From Pseudomonas syringae KCTC 12500 (GTDB lineage: Bacteria; Pseudomonadota; Gammaproteobacteria; Pseudomonadales; Pseudomonadaceae), in the NCBI RefSeq assembly GCF_000507185.2, contig NZ_AYTM02000002.1, forward strand, positions 581,501-645,500: a DNA stretch of 64,000 bases, written 5' to 3'. The notes under the pieces are model-generated. The model was not told where the DNA came from, made no database searches, and worked only from the letters and a program-made list of their open reading frames with translations. Numbering within the stretch: the stretch's first letter is position 1; the number at the start of each line of letters is the position of its first letter. The translations under genes were made by a program, and so were the position numbers. Positions 50,373-59,233 of the stretch are shown here, piece by piece.

Positions 50373-51134
50373 TCAGGTGGCGGAACGAATGGCCCTGATC
50401 AGCGACGCCAGCGAGTAGCCCAGATGCGGCGCAAGTGCCTCGGCTCGCCCGCTCAACGCGTCGATATCCAGCGTCTGATCCAGGTCGGCGGGCACGAGCA
50501 GGATGACGTTGCCCTCCTTCACCGGCAGCTCCCAGTAATGGCGGTGGTAAAGGCCGCGCAACAACGCCGCTCCCAGCGGTTTGCCGTCGTCAGTGGCCCA
50601 CTGATTGATGATCAGCCAGCCGCCCGGGTTCAACCTCTGCTGACAGCTCTGCAAAAAATTCCAGGCCAGGTGCCCGACGCCAGGCCCGACATCGGTGTAC
50701 AGGTCGACAAAGATCAGGTCGGCAGGCTCGGCGCTGTCCAGCAGGTCCAGCGCATCGCCGATGCGGATATACAGTCGCGGATCGTCGTCGAGCCCCATGA
50801 ACTCCATGGCCAGACGTGGCACATCCGGGCGCAGCTCAATGACTTCCACGTCCTCGAGTGGCAGGAACTTCATGCAGGCCTGGGTCAGCGTACCGGCCCC
50901 CAACCCCAGAAACAGCGCGCTTTCCGGCACGTCATGGCACAGCGCGCCGATCAGCATCGCCCGGGTGTAGTCGTACTCCAGCCAGCTCGGATCGGCTGTA
51001 AAGGTGCAGCTTTGCTCGATGGCATCGCCAAACTCCAGAAAGCGGTAGTCCTCCACTTCCAGCACGCGAATCATGCCGAAGTCGTCGTGGACCTCGGCCA
51101 GGATTCGCTCTACGCGCTCACGCTCTTCCGTCAT
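50373..51134 (-). CDS. Spermidine synthase-like protein
   Basis: This 253-residue Rossmann-fold protein has the SAM-type nucleotide motif [11 protein letters not shown], the acidic [18 protein letters not shown], and [30 protein letters not shown]. It belongs to the spermidine/putrescine aminopropyltransferase superfamily, but the catalytic aspartates of real SpeE are not obvious, so another methyltransferase or aminopropyl role is possible. No signal peptide was seen. It is upstream of deaD on the same strand. The first ATG adds one Met. Confidence 0.72.
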   Translation of the reverse strand: MTEERERVERILAEVHDDFGMIRVLEVEDYRFLEFGDAIEQSCTFTADPSWLEYDYTRAMLIGALCHDVPESALFLGLGAGTLTQACMKFLPLEDVEVIELRPDVPRLAMEFMGLDDDPRLYIRIGDALDLLDSAEPADLIFVDLYTDVGPGVGHLAWNFLQSCQQRLNPGGWLIINQWATDDGKPLGAALLRGLYHRHYWELPVKEGNVILLVPADLDQTLDIDALSGRAEALAPHLGYSLASLIRAIRSAT

Positions 51135-51303
51135 CACCGTTCCTGGTTGTCTGCGCCGAGCGCAAAATACGAATTGTCGGGCAAGCGCACGGCTTTGTCA
51201 CACGTTGTGGCGTCCAGCACCGCTCCAGTGGTCTGCACCAGAATGGCAGAGCAACGGCGAACTGCTAACATGCCGATCCGATTGCACAACTCTAGAGCCA
51301 ATA

Positions 51304-52650
51304 ATGAGCCAACCCTGGAGCCCCGACAGCTGGCGGGCACTGCCGATTCAGCAGCAACCTCACTACCCTGATGCCGAGCACCTGCACCGGGTCGAACAGA
51401 CGCTGGCCAGTTATCCGCCGCTGGTGTTCGCCGGCGAAGCCCGTGAGTTGCGCCGTCAGTTTGCCGAAGTGACCCAAGGGCGTGCGTTCTTGCTGCAGGG
51501 CGGCGACTGCGCAGAAAGCTTCATGGAGTTTTCCGCCGCCAAGATTCGCGATACGTTCAAGGTCCTGCTGCAGATGGCAATCGTGATGACGTTTGCCGCC
51601 GGCTGCCCGGTGGTGAAAGTCGGACGCATGGCCGGGCAATTTGCCAAGCCACGCTCGGCCAATGACGAAATCATCGACGGCGTGACGCTCCCGGCGTACC
51701 GCGGCGATATCGTCAACGGTATCGGGTTCGACGAGAAGAGCCGTGTGCCGGACCCGGAGCGCCTGCTGCAGGCCTATAACCAGTCCACCGCCACCCTGAA
51801 CCTGCTGCGCGCCTTCGCTCAGGGCGGATTTGCCGATTTGCATCAGGTCCACAAATGGAACCTGGACTTCATCGCCAACTCGGCGCTCGCCGAAAAATAC
51901 AGCCAGCTGGCCGGGCGTATCGATGAAACCCTGGCGTTCATGCGCGCCTGCGGCATGGACAGCTCGCCGCAATTGCGCGAAACCAGCTTCTTCACCGCTC
52001 ACGAAGCGTTGCTGCTCAACTACGAAGAAGCCTTCGTGCGACGCGACAGTCTGACCAACGATTACTACGATTGCTCGGCGCACATGCTGTGGATCGGCGA
52101 CCGCACCCGTCAGCTGGATGGCGCGCATGTCGAGTTCCTGCGCGGGGTCAACAACCCGATCGGCGTCAAGGTCGGCCCGAGCATGAATACCGACGACCTG
52201 ATTCGCCTGATCGACATCCTCAACCCGGACAACGACCCTGGACGCCTGAACCTGATCGCCCGCATGGGTGCCAACAAGGTGGCTGATCACTTGCCGCAGC
52301 TGATCCGCGCCGTCGAGCGCGAAGGCCGCAAGGTGCTGTGGAGCTCGGACCCGATGCACGGCAACACGATCAAGGCCAGCAGTGGCTACAAGACCCGCGA
52401 TTTCGCGCAGATCCTTGGCGAAGTGAAGCAGTTCTTTCAAGTCCACCAGGCCGAGGGCACTTACGCGGGCGGCATTCATATCGAAATGACCGGACAGAAC
52501 GTCACCGAATGCATCGGTGGTGCGCGCCCGATTACTGAAGACGGCCTTTCGGATCGCTATCACACGCATTGCGACCCACGCATGAACGCCGATCAGTCAT
52601 TGGAACTGGCCTTCCTGATTGCCGAGACCCTCAAGCAGGTCAGGCGCTAA
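51304..52650 (+). CDS. Class II 3-deoxy-7-phosphoheptulonate (DAHP) synthase
   Basis: This 448-residue protein starts [27 protein letters not shown] and has the class II signature: [88 protein letters not shown] and HTHCDPRMN. It makes DAHP from phosphoenolpyruvate and erythrose 4-phosphate, the first step of the shikimate pathway. The start was taken at the ATG at 51304, as the frame upstream belongs to a shadow. Confidence 0.92.
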   Translation: MSQPWSPDSWRALPIQQQPHYPDAEHLHRVEQTLASYPPLVFAGEARELRRQFAEVTQGRAFLLQGGDCAESFMEFSAAKIRDTFKVLLQMAIVMTFAAGCPVVKVGRMAGQFAKPRSANDEIIDGVTLPAYRGDIVNGIGFDEKSRVPDPERLLQAYNQSTATLNLLRAFAQGGFADLHQVHKWNLDFIANSALAEKYSQLAGRIDETLAFMRACGMDSSPQLRETSFFTAHEALLLNYEEAFVRRDSLTNDYYDCSAHMLWIGDRTRQLDGAHVEFLRGVNNPIGVKVGPSMNTDDLIRLIDILNPDNDPGRLNLIARMGANKVADHLPQLIRAVEREGRKVLWSSDPMHGNTIKASSGYKTRDFAQILGEVKQFFQVHQAEGTYAGGIHIEMTGQNVTECIGGARPITEDGLSDRYHTHCDPRMNADQSLELAFLIAETLKQVRR

Positions 52651-52676
52651 ACAGGAAAACCGGGCCAACTGCCCGC

Positions 52677-52910
52677 TCAATGCTTGAGCGGGTCGTCCCA
52701 GAACGGACGTTCGGCTTCCTGCTGAATGTCGGCACGGCTCAAGCCCAGGTCCTTAAGTGTTCCGTCACTCATTTGCGCCAGCAGGTGGCGCTGGCGGTGC
52801 AACTCCAGCCAGCGCTGCAGATGACCCTTGAGCACTGTGAACACCGCGCCCGCCTGCAAACACCCATCAGCCCTTTCCACCCCTACGCATTGTTTCTGAC
52901 CTTTCATCAT
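52677..52910 (-). CDS. DUF1127 small protein
   Basis: This 77-residue protein has the DUF1127 core (LQRWLELHRQRHLLAQMSDGTLKDLGLSRADIQQEAERPFWDD) after a variable N-terminus. Small DUF1127 proteins influence phosphate and carbon metabolism in alphaproteobacteria through RNA; the role here is unknown. The first of two tandem ATGs has GGAGG five bases upstream and was used. It is divergent from the LysR gene, which may control it. Confidence 0.85.
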   Translation of the reverse strand: MMKGQKQCVGVERADGCLQAGAVFTVLKGHLQRWLELHRQRHLLAQMSDGTLKDLGLSRADIQQEAERPFWDDPLKH

Positions 52911-53004
52911 CTTGCCCTCCTTGTGGGATGACTGAAGTCTCGCTTCGGGCGTAGGATCAATCCAACGAATGTTCGTTATGCCTTCCATCTGGGAGATTGA
53001 TGTA

Positions 53005-53859
53005 TTGGCCACCTACCCGAGCATTGATACCGAACTGTTGCGCACCTTCGTGGCGATTGCCGATCACGGTGGTTTTACCCGTGCAGGCGAAGCCGTCAAC
53101 CGCACTCAGTCGGCGGTCAGCATGCAGATGAAGCGTCTGGAAGAAGATGTCGTGCAGCGCCCGCTGTTTCAGCGTGAAGGTCGGGTCCTGAACCTGACTG
53201 CCGAGGGCCAGGTACTGCTCGGTTACGCGCGACGAATCCTCAAGCTGCACAGCGAGGTGTTCAACACCTTGCGCGAGCCGCACATGATCGGCGTGGTGAA
53301 AATCGGCTCGCCTGACGATTACGTGATGCGCTTCCTGCCCGGCATTCTGGCGCAGTTCGCCCAAGCGTATCCGCTGGTTCAGGTGGAAGTGCATTGCGAG
53401 CCTTCGGACCTTCTGCTGCAACGTCACGACCTGGATCTGACCATTGTCACGCGCAAGCCAGGCACCGAGATCGGCACATTGCTGCGTCAGGAACGTCTGA
53501 TGTGGATGGAGGCCATCGGCTTTGCCCCGCATGAGCAAACGCCCATTCCCCTGGCGATGTTCAACACCCACTGCTTCTGTCGTGACTGGGCGTGCAATGC
53601 GCTGGACGGCGTCGGGCGTGACTACCGCATCGCCTACAGCAGCTCGAGCATGGCGGCGATCACCGCAGTGGTCAGCGCGGGCCTGGCAGTCACCGCGCAG
53701 TTCCAGAGCCTGGCCACAGCGGATTTGCGCATCCTCGGCGAGGCGGAACAATTGCCACAGCTGCCAACCGCCAGCATCGTCTTGCTACGCAAGCCTGAAA
53801 ATCCCTCGCCCATCACCGAATGCATGGCCGATTACATCATCGCCGGCTTCAAACCTTGA
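53005..53859 (+). CDS. LysR-family regulator
   Basis: This 284-residue regulator reads MATYPSIDTELLRTFVAIADHGGFTRAGEAVNRTQSAVSMQMKRLEEDV (helix-turn-helix 23-45) with an effector domain of about 200 residues. I chose the TTG at 53005 because GGGAG lies eight bases upstream and the family starts at MA-YPSIDTELLRTF. An ATG at 52978 would add nine residues. It is divergent from the DUF1127 gene and overlaps the end of the TauE gene by 11 bases, convergently. Confidence 0.85.
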   Translation: MATYPSIDTELLRTFVAIADHGGFTRAGEAVNRTQSAVSMQMKRLEEDVVQRPLFQREGRVLNLTAEGQVLLGYARRILKLHSEVFNTLREPHMIGVVKIGSPDDYVMRFLPGILAQFAQAYPLVQVEVHCEPSDLLLQRHDLDLTIVTRKPGTEIGTLLRQERLMWMEAIGFAPHEQTPIPLAMFNTHCFCRDWACNALDGVGRDYRIAYSSSSMAAITAVVSAGLAVTAQFQSLATADLRILGEAEQLPQLPTASIVLLRKPENPSPITECMADYIIAGFKP

Positions 53860-54595
53860 GCGCGAGAATGACCGCACAGAGCACTAGAAACACGCAGAAC
53901 ATCAGGCGCAGGGTGCGCTCCGGCAACGAATGCGCCAGCTTCACGCCCCAACTGATGCTGGCCAGGCCGCCAATGGCCAGCGGAATGCCCATCGCCCAGT
54001 TGACGTGATCGTGCAGCGCGTAGGTGACGAGCGTGATGCCGGTGCTCGGCGCCGCCAGGGATAGCGCCAGCCCTTGGGCCACGACCTGGGTCGCGCCAAA
54101 GACACTGGTGAGGATCGGCGTCGCCACTACCCCGCCGCCAACGCCAAAAAGACCACCGGTCACGCCGGACCCGACGCCCAGCAGCCATAGCCACTTTTCA
54201 TGACGCAACCCGCCCGCGGCCTGTTTGCTGCGCCAATACATCTGCGCAACGTTGAACACGGTCAGTACCACCAGAAAACCGACGAAGGCCAGGCGCATGC
54301 CCTGCGGGTCGACGCGGACCGCGAGCAGTGAGGTCAACCAGGCAAAAATGAAACTGGGGATGATCAACATCAGCGCATTACGCAGCAGAATCCGGTTGCG
54401 CTGGTTGTAACGCCACAAGGCAAGCAACACATTGGGCAGGACCATCAACAAGGCGGTGCCTTGAGCGAGTTGCTGATCCAGACCAAACAACACCCCGAGT
54501 GCGGGAATTGCCACAAGACCACCACCGATGCCGAACAATCCTCCCAGGGTGCCCATCGCTGCACCCAGCAATACAAACATTACAATTTCAATCAC
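53849..54595 (-). CDS. TauE/SafE (TSUP) family membrane transporter
   Basis: This 248-residue membrane protein has about seven or eight helices and the duplicated TSUP motif (GTLGGLFGIGGGLVAIPALGVLFG and GVTGGLFGVGGGVVATPILTSVFG). The family exports sulfite or sulfoacetate, or other anions. The GTG start at 54595 (MIEIVMFVLLGAAMG) was used; the ATG at 54688 would put a charged stretch before the first helix. It is adjacent to the LysR gene but on the opposite strand. Confidence 0.85.
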   Translation of the reverse strand: MIEIVMFVLLGAAMGTLGGLFGIGGGLVAIPALGVLFGLDQQLAQGTALLMVLPNVLLALWRYNQRNRILLRNALMLIIPSFIFAWLTSLLAVRVDPQGMRLAFVGFLVVLTVFNVAQMYWRSKQAAGGLRHEKWLWLLGVGSGVTGGLFGVGGGVVATPILTSVFGATQVVAQGLALSLAAPSTGITLVTYALHDHVNWAMGIPLAIGGLASISWGVKLAHSLPERTLRLMFCVFLVLCAVILALKV

Positions 54596-54783
54596 ACTGC
54601 ATCCCCACCCAATCAATGAGCAAATCCTACGCAGTCCTGCTCTGGACCGACACCCGATGACGGCGTTTTTTTCACGCGTCACGCACAATCCCAGCGCGTT
54701 GAGCGCACATGAGCAAAATTATCTGGCGCATTAAAGAGTGCAACACTAAGTTAAACTCATCCGACCGAGTTTGAGGACCTGAT

Positions 54784-55257
54784 ATGAGCGCCGATGAAAG
54801 CCCGACCCGCGCCGCACCTGCCGATTGCGATTCGCTGCTGCTGGATAACCAGTTGTGTTTCGCCCTGTATTCCACGTCGTTGATGATGACCAAGGTTTAC
54901 AAGCCGCTGCTGCAGGCGCTCGGGCTCACCTATCCGCAGTACCTGGCGATGATGGTGCTGTGGGAAAGGGACGGGCTTACCGTGGGGGATGTCAGCACCC
55001 GCCTGCTCACCGATCCGGGCTCATTGACGCCATTGCTCAAACGCCTCGAAGGTGAGGGCTTCATCAGCCGTACGCGCAGCAAGGAAGACGAGCGTGTGGT
55101 GCTGCTTCACCTGACTGCGCAGGGCAGCGAATTGCAGCAGAAAGCCTTGACCGTCCCTGGCTGTGTTCTTTCGTCAAGCGGGCTGACCATGGAAAAGCTT
55201 CGCGACCTGCAAGCCCAGTTGCTGCAGCTGCGCGAGCACCTGCACCACAGCCTCTAG
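54784..55257 (+). CDS. ohrR: Organic hydroperoxide sensor OhrR (MarR family)
   Basis: This 157-residue winged-helix regulator reads [44 protein letters not shown], with the reactive Cys25 in the conserved place, [39 protein letters not shown] (wing) and a second Cys in VPGCVLSS. It represses ohr until oxidised by organic hydroperoxides. The ohr gene lies 202 bases downstream, with operator-like palindromes before it. Confidence 0.92.
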   Translation: MSADESPTRAAPADCDSLLLDNQLCFALYSTSLMMTKVYKPLLQALGLTYPQYLAMMVLWERDGLTVGDVSTRLLTDPGSLTPLLKRLEGEGFISRTRSKEDERVVLLHLTAQGSELQQKALTVPGCVLSSSGLTMEKLRDLQAQLLQLREHLHHSL

Positions 55258-55360
55258 GAAAAAGTGCAGACCTGCCTCTCGTCACCGCGCGTGAGGTCTG
55301 ACAGGTGCTCCAAGCATGTTTTCTTGCTTCCAACGACCATCCTCGACCTTTTTGCAAAAT

Positions 55361-55422
55361 TAGCTTGCGCGCAAACTATCCTTGGAATACCTTTGCTTTG
55401 CGATTAGTTAGCGCGCAAGTAT
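55361..55422 (+). promoter_or_regulatory. Pair of OhrR-type operators upstream of ohr
   Basis: TAGCTTGCG-CGCAAACTA (55361-55378) is a palindrome with one mismatched pair. A second, TAGTTAGCG-CGCAAGTAT (55405-55422), shares its TAG...GCGCGCAA core. Their centres are 44 bases apart and they lie 38-99 bases before the ohr start. They are candidate OhrR binding sites. Confidence 0.65.
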
Positions 55423-55459
55423 TTAGCGCAATCAAACCTTCATCGAACGAGGCAAAATC

Positions 55460-55879
55460 ATGGACACTCTTTACACCGCAGTTGCAACCGCCACCGGCGG
55501 CCGTGATGGTCGTGCTGTTTCCGACGACAAGATTCTCGACGTCAAGCTGGCGACCCCGAAAGAACTCGGTGGTGCTGGCGGCGCAGCCACTAACCCTGAG
55601 CAGCTGTTCGCTGCCGGTTATTCGGCCTGCTTCATCGGTGCATTGAAGTTCGTGGCCGGTCAGAGCAAACGCAGCATTCCGGCAGACACCTCGATTACCG
55701 CCCATGTAGGCATTGGCCAGATTCCAGGCGGTTTCGGTCTGGACATCGATCTGCATGTCAGCCTGCCAGGCCTGGATCAAGCCGACGCTCAGCAACTGGT
55801 CGATGCCGCTCACGTGGTCTGCCCTTACTCCAACGCCACTCGCGGTAACGTCGATGTGCGCCTGCATGTAACGGTCTGA
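55460..55879 (+). CDS. ohr: Organic hydroperoxide resistance protein Ohr
   Basis: This 139-residue OsmC-fold peroxidase has the two catalytic cysteines Cys57 (GYSACFIGAL) and Cys121 (HVVCPYSNATRGN). It reduces organic and lipid hydroperoxides using lipoylated-protein thiols. It lies downstream of ohrR with its own regulatory region, and a strong terminator follows. Confidence 0.95.
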   Translation: MDTLYTAVATATGGRDGRAVSDDKILDVKLATPKELGGAGGAATNPEQLFAAGYSACFIGALKFVAGQSKRSIPADTSITAHVGIGQIPGGFGLDIDLHVSLPGLDQADAQQLVDAAHVVCPYSNATRGNVDVRLHVTV

Positions 55880-55927
55880 TCCGGTCTGACGCCTGAGTAA
55901 CGGCCACCTCACAAGAACCTCAGGCAC

Positions 55928-55957
55928 AAAAAAACCCGCAGCGATGCGGGTTTTTTG
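55928..55957. terminator. Terminator between ohr and efp
   Basis: AAAAAAACCCGCA (55928-55940) pairs with TGCGGGTTTTTT (55945-55956) across a GCGA loop. The A- and T-tracts make it bidirectional, ending ohr (plus strand) and efp (minus strand). Confidence 0.9.
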
Positions 55958-55981
55958 CGTAACGGGGTTACAAAACCGTGC

Positions 55982-56551
55982 TTACTTCGCACGGCCTTTG
56001 TAGGAACCGCCTTCACGGGTATCGATCTCGATCATGTCGCCGATTTCGATGAAGTCAGCAACACTCAGCTCGGTGCCGTTTTTCAGTTTGGCAGGCTTCA
56101 TGACCTTGCCCGACGTGTCGCCACGAGCGGAGCCTTCGGTGTAGTCAACCTGACGCACGATAGTAGTCGGCAGCTCTACGGAAACCAGACGGTCTTCGAA
56201 GAACACGGCTTCGCAGACGTCGGTCATGCCTTCTTCAACGAAAGGCAGAACGCTTTCGATGTCTTCGGCGTTCAGCTCGTACATGGTGTAGTCAGTGGTG
56301 TCCATGAACGTGTAGGTGTCACCGCTGATGAAAGACAGGGTGGCTTCCTTGCGATCCAGGATCACGTCGTCCAGCTTGTCGTCGGCGCTGTAAACGATCT
56401 CGGTCTTGTAACCGGTCAGCAGGTTTTTCAGCTTGGTCTTCATGATCGCGCTGTTACGACCGGATTTGGTGAACTCAGCTTTCTGAACCAGCCAAGGATC
56501 GTTCTCGAGACGGATCACGGTACCGGGTTTCAGCTCTTTACCAGTTTTCAT
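55982..56551 (-). CDS. efp: Elongation factor P
   Basis: This 189-residue EF-P has three OB-like domains and starts [20 protein letters not shown]. The modified position is Arg32 (KSGRNSA), the type rhamnosylated by EarP rather than lysylated as in E. coli. EF-P relieves ribosome stalling at polyproline. earP lies 100 bases upstream on the same strand. The ATG was taken at the standard start; the upstream frame is leader. Confidence 0.96.
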   Translation of the reverse strand: MKTGKELKPGTVIRLENDPWLVQKAEFTKSGRNSAIMKTKLKNLLTGYKTEIVYSADDKLDDVILDRKEATLSFISGDTYTFMDTTDYTMYELNAEDIESVLPFVEEGMTDVCEAVFFEDRLVSVELPTTIVRQVDYTEGSARGDTSGKVMKPAKLKNGTELSVADFIEIGDMIEIDTREGGSYKGRAK

Positions 56552-56584
56552 TGCATATATCCGAATTTGGATGGAATTAACCAA

Positions 56585-56633
56585 AGGCTCTGTACGAGAA
56601 ACAACCTGCGCAGGCCTTTTTCGTACAGAGCCT
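56585..56633. repeat. Long inverted repeat in the earP-efp gap
   Basis: AGGCTCTGTACGA (56585-56597) is matched perfectly by TCGTACAGAGCCT (56621-56633). The 23-base loop itself contains the palindrome CCTGCGCAGG (56605-56614). The stem lies 34 bases upstream of the efp ATG and 17 bases after the earP stop. It could be a terminator, a leader structure or a processing site. Confidence 0.75.
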
Positions 56634-56650
56634 TGTATCAAGGCCGCGTA

Positions 56651-57787
56651 TCATAGCGAATTTACATAAAACTGCACCAGCGCCGTGGCAAGATCAGTCT
56701 GTGCGGCTTGTTGCTGGGACCAGTGTTCGGCATGGTGCTGGATCTGCGGCCAGTGTTCTGCCAGCGCAGCCCAGCACTCGCCAAGGTCGTCGCCGACATT
56801 CCAGCGCTGCCAGAACTGATTCAACGCCTGCGCGGCCGCCGGCGAAAGACCCGCGAGATAGAGCGTTAAAAACGCATCGAGCTTGGGCAGATGCGCGTCG
56901 TCTTCCTGCTGGTAGATGTGCCAGAGCATCGGCCGCCCCGCCCACTGCGCACGCACGAACGAGTCTTCGCCGCGCACGATATTGAAATCGCAGCTCCAGA
57001 GCAGTTGGTCGTAAAGCTCCTGACGGATGAACGGCAGGACCTGAACCGTCAGCCCGCCGCAGGCCTGAATGAACCCGGCGCGCAGCGGATCTTTGGTACC
57101 CAGCCAACGCTGCAGGTCGCCGAGTATGCGCCCCTCTGGCACCAGAAGATGCGTCGGCCGGCTGTCGCAGACCAGGGCATCAAGCCAACTGCCGAGCGCG
57201 GGATTTTCATAGGCAAATACCGAGATCAGGCGCGCACCGGCCAACGCTTCGATACCCAACCCGCTCAGGAAGGCTTGCCTTGCCGCGCTGTTTTGCTGAA
57301 ACGCCTGGCGCTGCTCGATGAGGTTTTTTTCGCGCAACAGGCCACCCGTGGCTTCGGAAAAACCCGGGAAGAAAAAGAACTTCTTCAAACCGTTCGACTG
57401 TGGCGAAGGCAGGCCGTGGCAGCCAGACACCCAGTCCTCGGCGCTGAGGTAATCGAGATTCAGCCACAGCGGCCTTGGCGAACGCTGCAGCATCGCTTCG
57501 GTGTAGCGCGTCGGCAGGCGGCAGGCGAACGCTTCGATGACGACATCAGGAATATCGGTGTTCAGCCAGTCGGTCGGCCACTGGCAGACGCTCACGCCCT
57601 CTTGCCATTGTTGCCGGGCCTGGGGATCGGCTCCGGGGCACAAGCGAACGAAGGCCGACAGATCATCGATCCATAAACGCACTTGCAGGCCATGCTCGGC
57701 AACCAGCTGGCGCGCCAGGCGCCAGGTCACGCCCGCATCACCGTAGTTGTCGACTACGCTGCAAAAAATGTCCCACGAGGCTTTCAT
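56651..57787 (-). CDS. earP: EF-P arginine rhamnosyltransferase EarP
   Basis: This 378-residue GT-B glycosyltransferase (DUF2331) starts MKASWDIFCSVVDNYGDAGVTWRLARQL. The residues implicated in catalysis are present: Asp13 and Asp17 in SVVDNYGDAGV, and Glu near 274 in IVRGEDSFVRAQWAGRPMLWHIY. It transfers rhamnose from dTDP-L-rhamnose to Arg32 of EF-P. The start was set at the family N-terminus; the frame extends upstream to 57919 without a family match. Confidence 0.95.
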   Translation of the reverse strand: MKASWDIFCSVVDNYGDAGVTWRLARQLVAEHGLQVRLWIDDLSAFVRLCPGADPQARQQWQEGVSVCQWPTDWLNTDIPDVVIEAFACRLPTRYTEAMLQRSPRPLWLNLDYLSAEDWVSGCHGLPSPQSNGLKKFFFFPGFSEATGGLLREKNLIEQRQAFQQNSAARQAFLSGLGIEALAGARLISVFAYENPALGSWLDALVCDSRPTHLLVPEGRILGDLQRWLGTKDPLRAGFIQACGGLTVQVLPFIRQELYDQLLWSCDFNIVRGEDSFVRAQWAGRPMLWHIYQQEDDAHLPKLDAFLTLYLAGLSPAAAQALNQFWQRWNVGDDLGECWAALAEHWPQIQHHAEHWSQQQAAQTDLATALVQFYVNSL

Positions 57788-57946
57788 CCTGGCTCCCTGA
57801 GGCTGGATGGCAAAAAACGCTGATTGTCGTTCAGAACGGCACGTTGTCACCAGCCTGATGCTGCCGGGCAAACAGGCGGCACCGTTTTCATGCCTGACCA
57901 TCAGGCATGGCACAATCACATCTGTTGGCCTGCAAGGAGTTCAGCC

Positions 57947-58345
57947 ATGTCATTCCCTACCCGCCGTCGCGACCTGTACGTGTCGTTGAAATTGATCGTG
58001 TGCATTGCGCTGGGCATCTGGCTGGGCGCCCTGGCGGTGTTTCTGACCGCCCTGCTGTATTACAAAAGCCTGCCACCGGCCCAGACCCAGGCGCTGGACA
58101 ATGCCGCCGCACAGTTGACCACCCCGCCCGCGCAAAAGCCCGCCTCCCCGTCTGCGCCGGAGACCGAGATGTTTCGCAAATATGAGCAAAGCCTGCGTGA
58201 AAGCGAGGCGCGTCAGGCGCGTGAACAGGCGCAGGAGCAACAGCAGCGCACCTTCAACCGCTCGAAGTGTGACTTCTGGATACAGCAGGATCGCACCGCG
58301 CCTAGCGAAAAAAGCCGTGCCAGCATCAATCAGTACTGCGGATAA
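57947..58345 (+). CDS. Hypothetical single-pass membrane protein
   Basis: This 132-residue protein, MSFPTRRRDLYVSLKLIVCIALGIWLGALAVFLTALLYYKS, has a single membrane helix at about 15-37. It then has a Pro/Ala-rich linker, a charged helix (SLRESEARQAREQAQEQQQR) and a C-terminal domain with two cysteines (KCDFWIQQ and NQYCG). The start has an AAGGAG site. The GreA-like gene follows after 3 bases, so they are cotranscribed. No family was recognised. Confidence 0.72.
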   Translation: MSFPTRRRDLYVSLKLIVCIALGIWLGALAVFLTALLYYKSLPPAQTQALDNAAAQLTTPPAQKPASPSAPETEMFRKYEQSLRESEARQAREQAQEQQQRTFNRSKCDFWIQQDRTAPSEKSRASINQYCG

Positions 58346-58348
58346 ACC

Positions 58349-58831
58349 ATGAACAAACAGGATGTACTGCAACGGATCATCGACAAACTGAACATCGATC
58401 TGGACATCGCCGAACGAGCGGCGCAGACCGCCTACGAAACGGCCACTCACGAAGAGAACATCGCCGAGAACAAGTACGACACGCTAGGGCTGGAGGCTTC
58501 TTATCTGGCAGCCGGCCAGGCGCGCCGCGTCGAGGAGATTCGTCAGTCGTTGACGCTTTATCGGAAATGGTCTCTAAAGCCATTCGATGAATCGCGTGGC
58601 ATTCAGACCGGTGATCTGGTGGTCGTCGAGGATGCCGACGGGCAGACACACTATCTGTTTCTCGGCCCCGATGCTGCCGGCCTGAAGGTCAGTGCAGGGG
58701 ATCAACTGGTCACCGTCATTACTGCCAGAGCCCCGCTCGGGCAGAGCCTGCTGGGCAAATTCGAAGACGATGCCGTACAGATTGTCATCAACGGCAGTCG
58801 ACAATCCTACGAGATCACACAAACGTTGTGA
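58349..58831 (+). CDS. GreA/GreB-family protein
   Basis: This 160-residue protein has an N-terminal coiled-coil hairpin (about 1-75, DKLNIDLDIAERAAQTAYETATHEENIAENKYDTLGLEASYLAAGQARRVEEI) and a C-terminal FKBP-like domain (VVVEDADGQTHYLFLGPDAAGLKVSAGDQLVTVITARAPLGQSLLGK). This is the Gre layout, but the acidic tip residues of GreA/GreB (D41, E44) are not in the usual D..E pattern. It may bind the RNA polymerase secondary channel without the usual cleavage activity. It is coupled to the small membrane protein gene upstream. Confidence 0.75.
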   Translation: MNKQDVLQRIIDKLNIDLDIAERAAQTAYETATHEENIAENKYDTLGLEASYLAAGQARRVEEIRQSLTLYRKWSLKPFDESRGIQTGDLVVVEDADGQTHYLFLGPDAAGLKVSAGDQLVTVITARAPLGQSLLGKFEDDAVQIVINGSRQSYEITQTL

Positions 58832-58954
58832 CACACCCGGCATCTGCAGGGTTGATCGCATCAAGTTTTTGTGGGTAAGGTTAACCGTCGCCATCACCAC
58901 CGCAACCGGGGCAACATCAAAGCAAACAAGGACTAAAACCCAAGGAGATTTTTC

Positions 58955-59161
58955 ATGACGAACGTCATCGCATTCCCTGACGCCCATGAACGTGATCGCC
59001 TGAAGTCCAGCCAAGATCCGGCGTTGAGATACTTGAACAAGAAAGAACGACAACTGATCGACCAACTGCGTTCGACCAGCCATGCGGGAAGGCAGTACGT
59101 TTACGACTATGCGAGCATCATGCACTTGTCCAGGCCATTGTATCCCGAGCCAGTGGACTGA
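58955..59161 (+). CDS. Hypothetical 68-residue small protein
   Basis: The protein MTNVIAFPDAHERDRLKSSQDPALRYLNKKERQLIDQLRSTSHAGRQYVYDYASIMHLSRPLYPEPVD is hydrophilic and mostly helical. The ATG has an AAGGAGA site at 58941-58947. It has no family name that I recognise, though the start context is good. It follows the Gre-like gene after 123 bases and precedes a strong hairpin. (The sequence is quoted in short form: begins MTNVIAFPDA, ends YPEPVD.). Confidence 0.65.
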   Translation: MTNVIAFPDAHERDRLKSSQDPALRYLNKKERQLIDQLRSTSHAGRQYVYDYASIMHLSRPLYPEPVD

Positions 59162-59181
59162 TCACGATCGCATAACCTTAT

Positions 59182-59215
59182 CGAAGTCTGCGCCGCTGGA
59201 TCGGCGCAGACTTCG
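59182..59215. terminator. Hairpin after the 68-residue gene
   Basis: CGAAGTCTGCGCC (59182-59194) pairs perfectly with GGCGCAGACTTCG (59203-59215). It is a stable 13-bp stem between two convergent genes. It lacks a U-run, so it may be rho-dependent or stabilising. Confidence 0.7.
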
Positions 59216-59233
59216 AGGTTTCGCTTGCTGGCT

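Noticed and set aside
51292..52569. 425-residue minus-strand frame
   Set aside because: Antisense shadow of the DAHP synthase gene.
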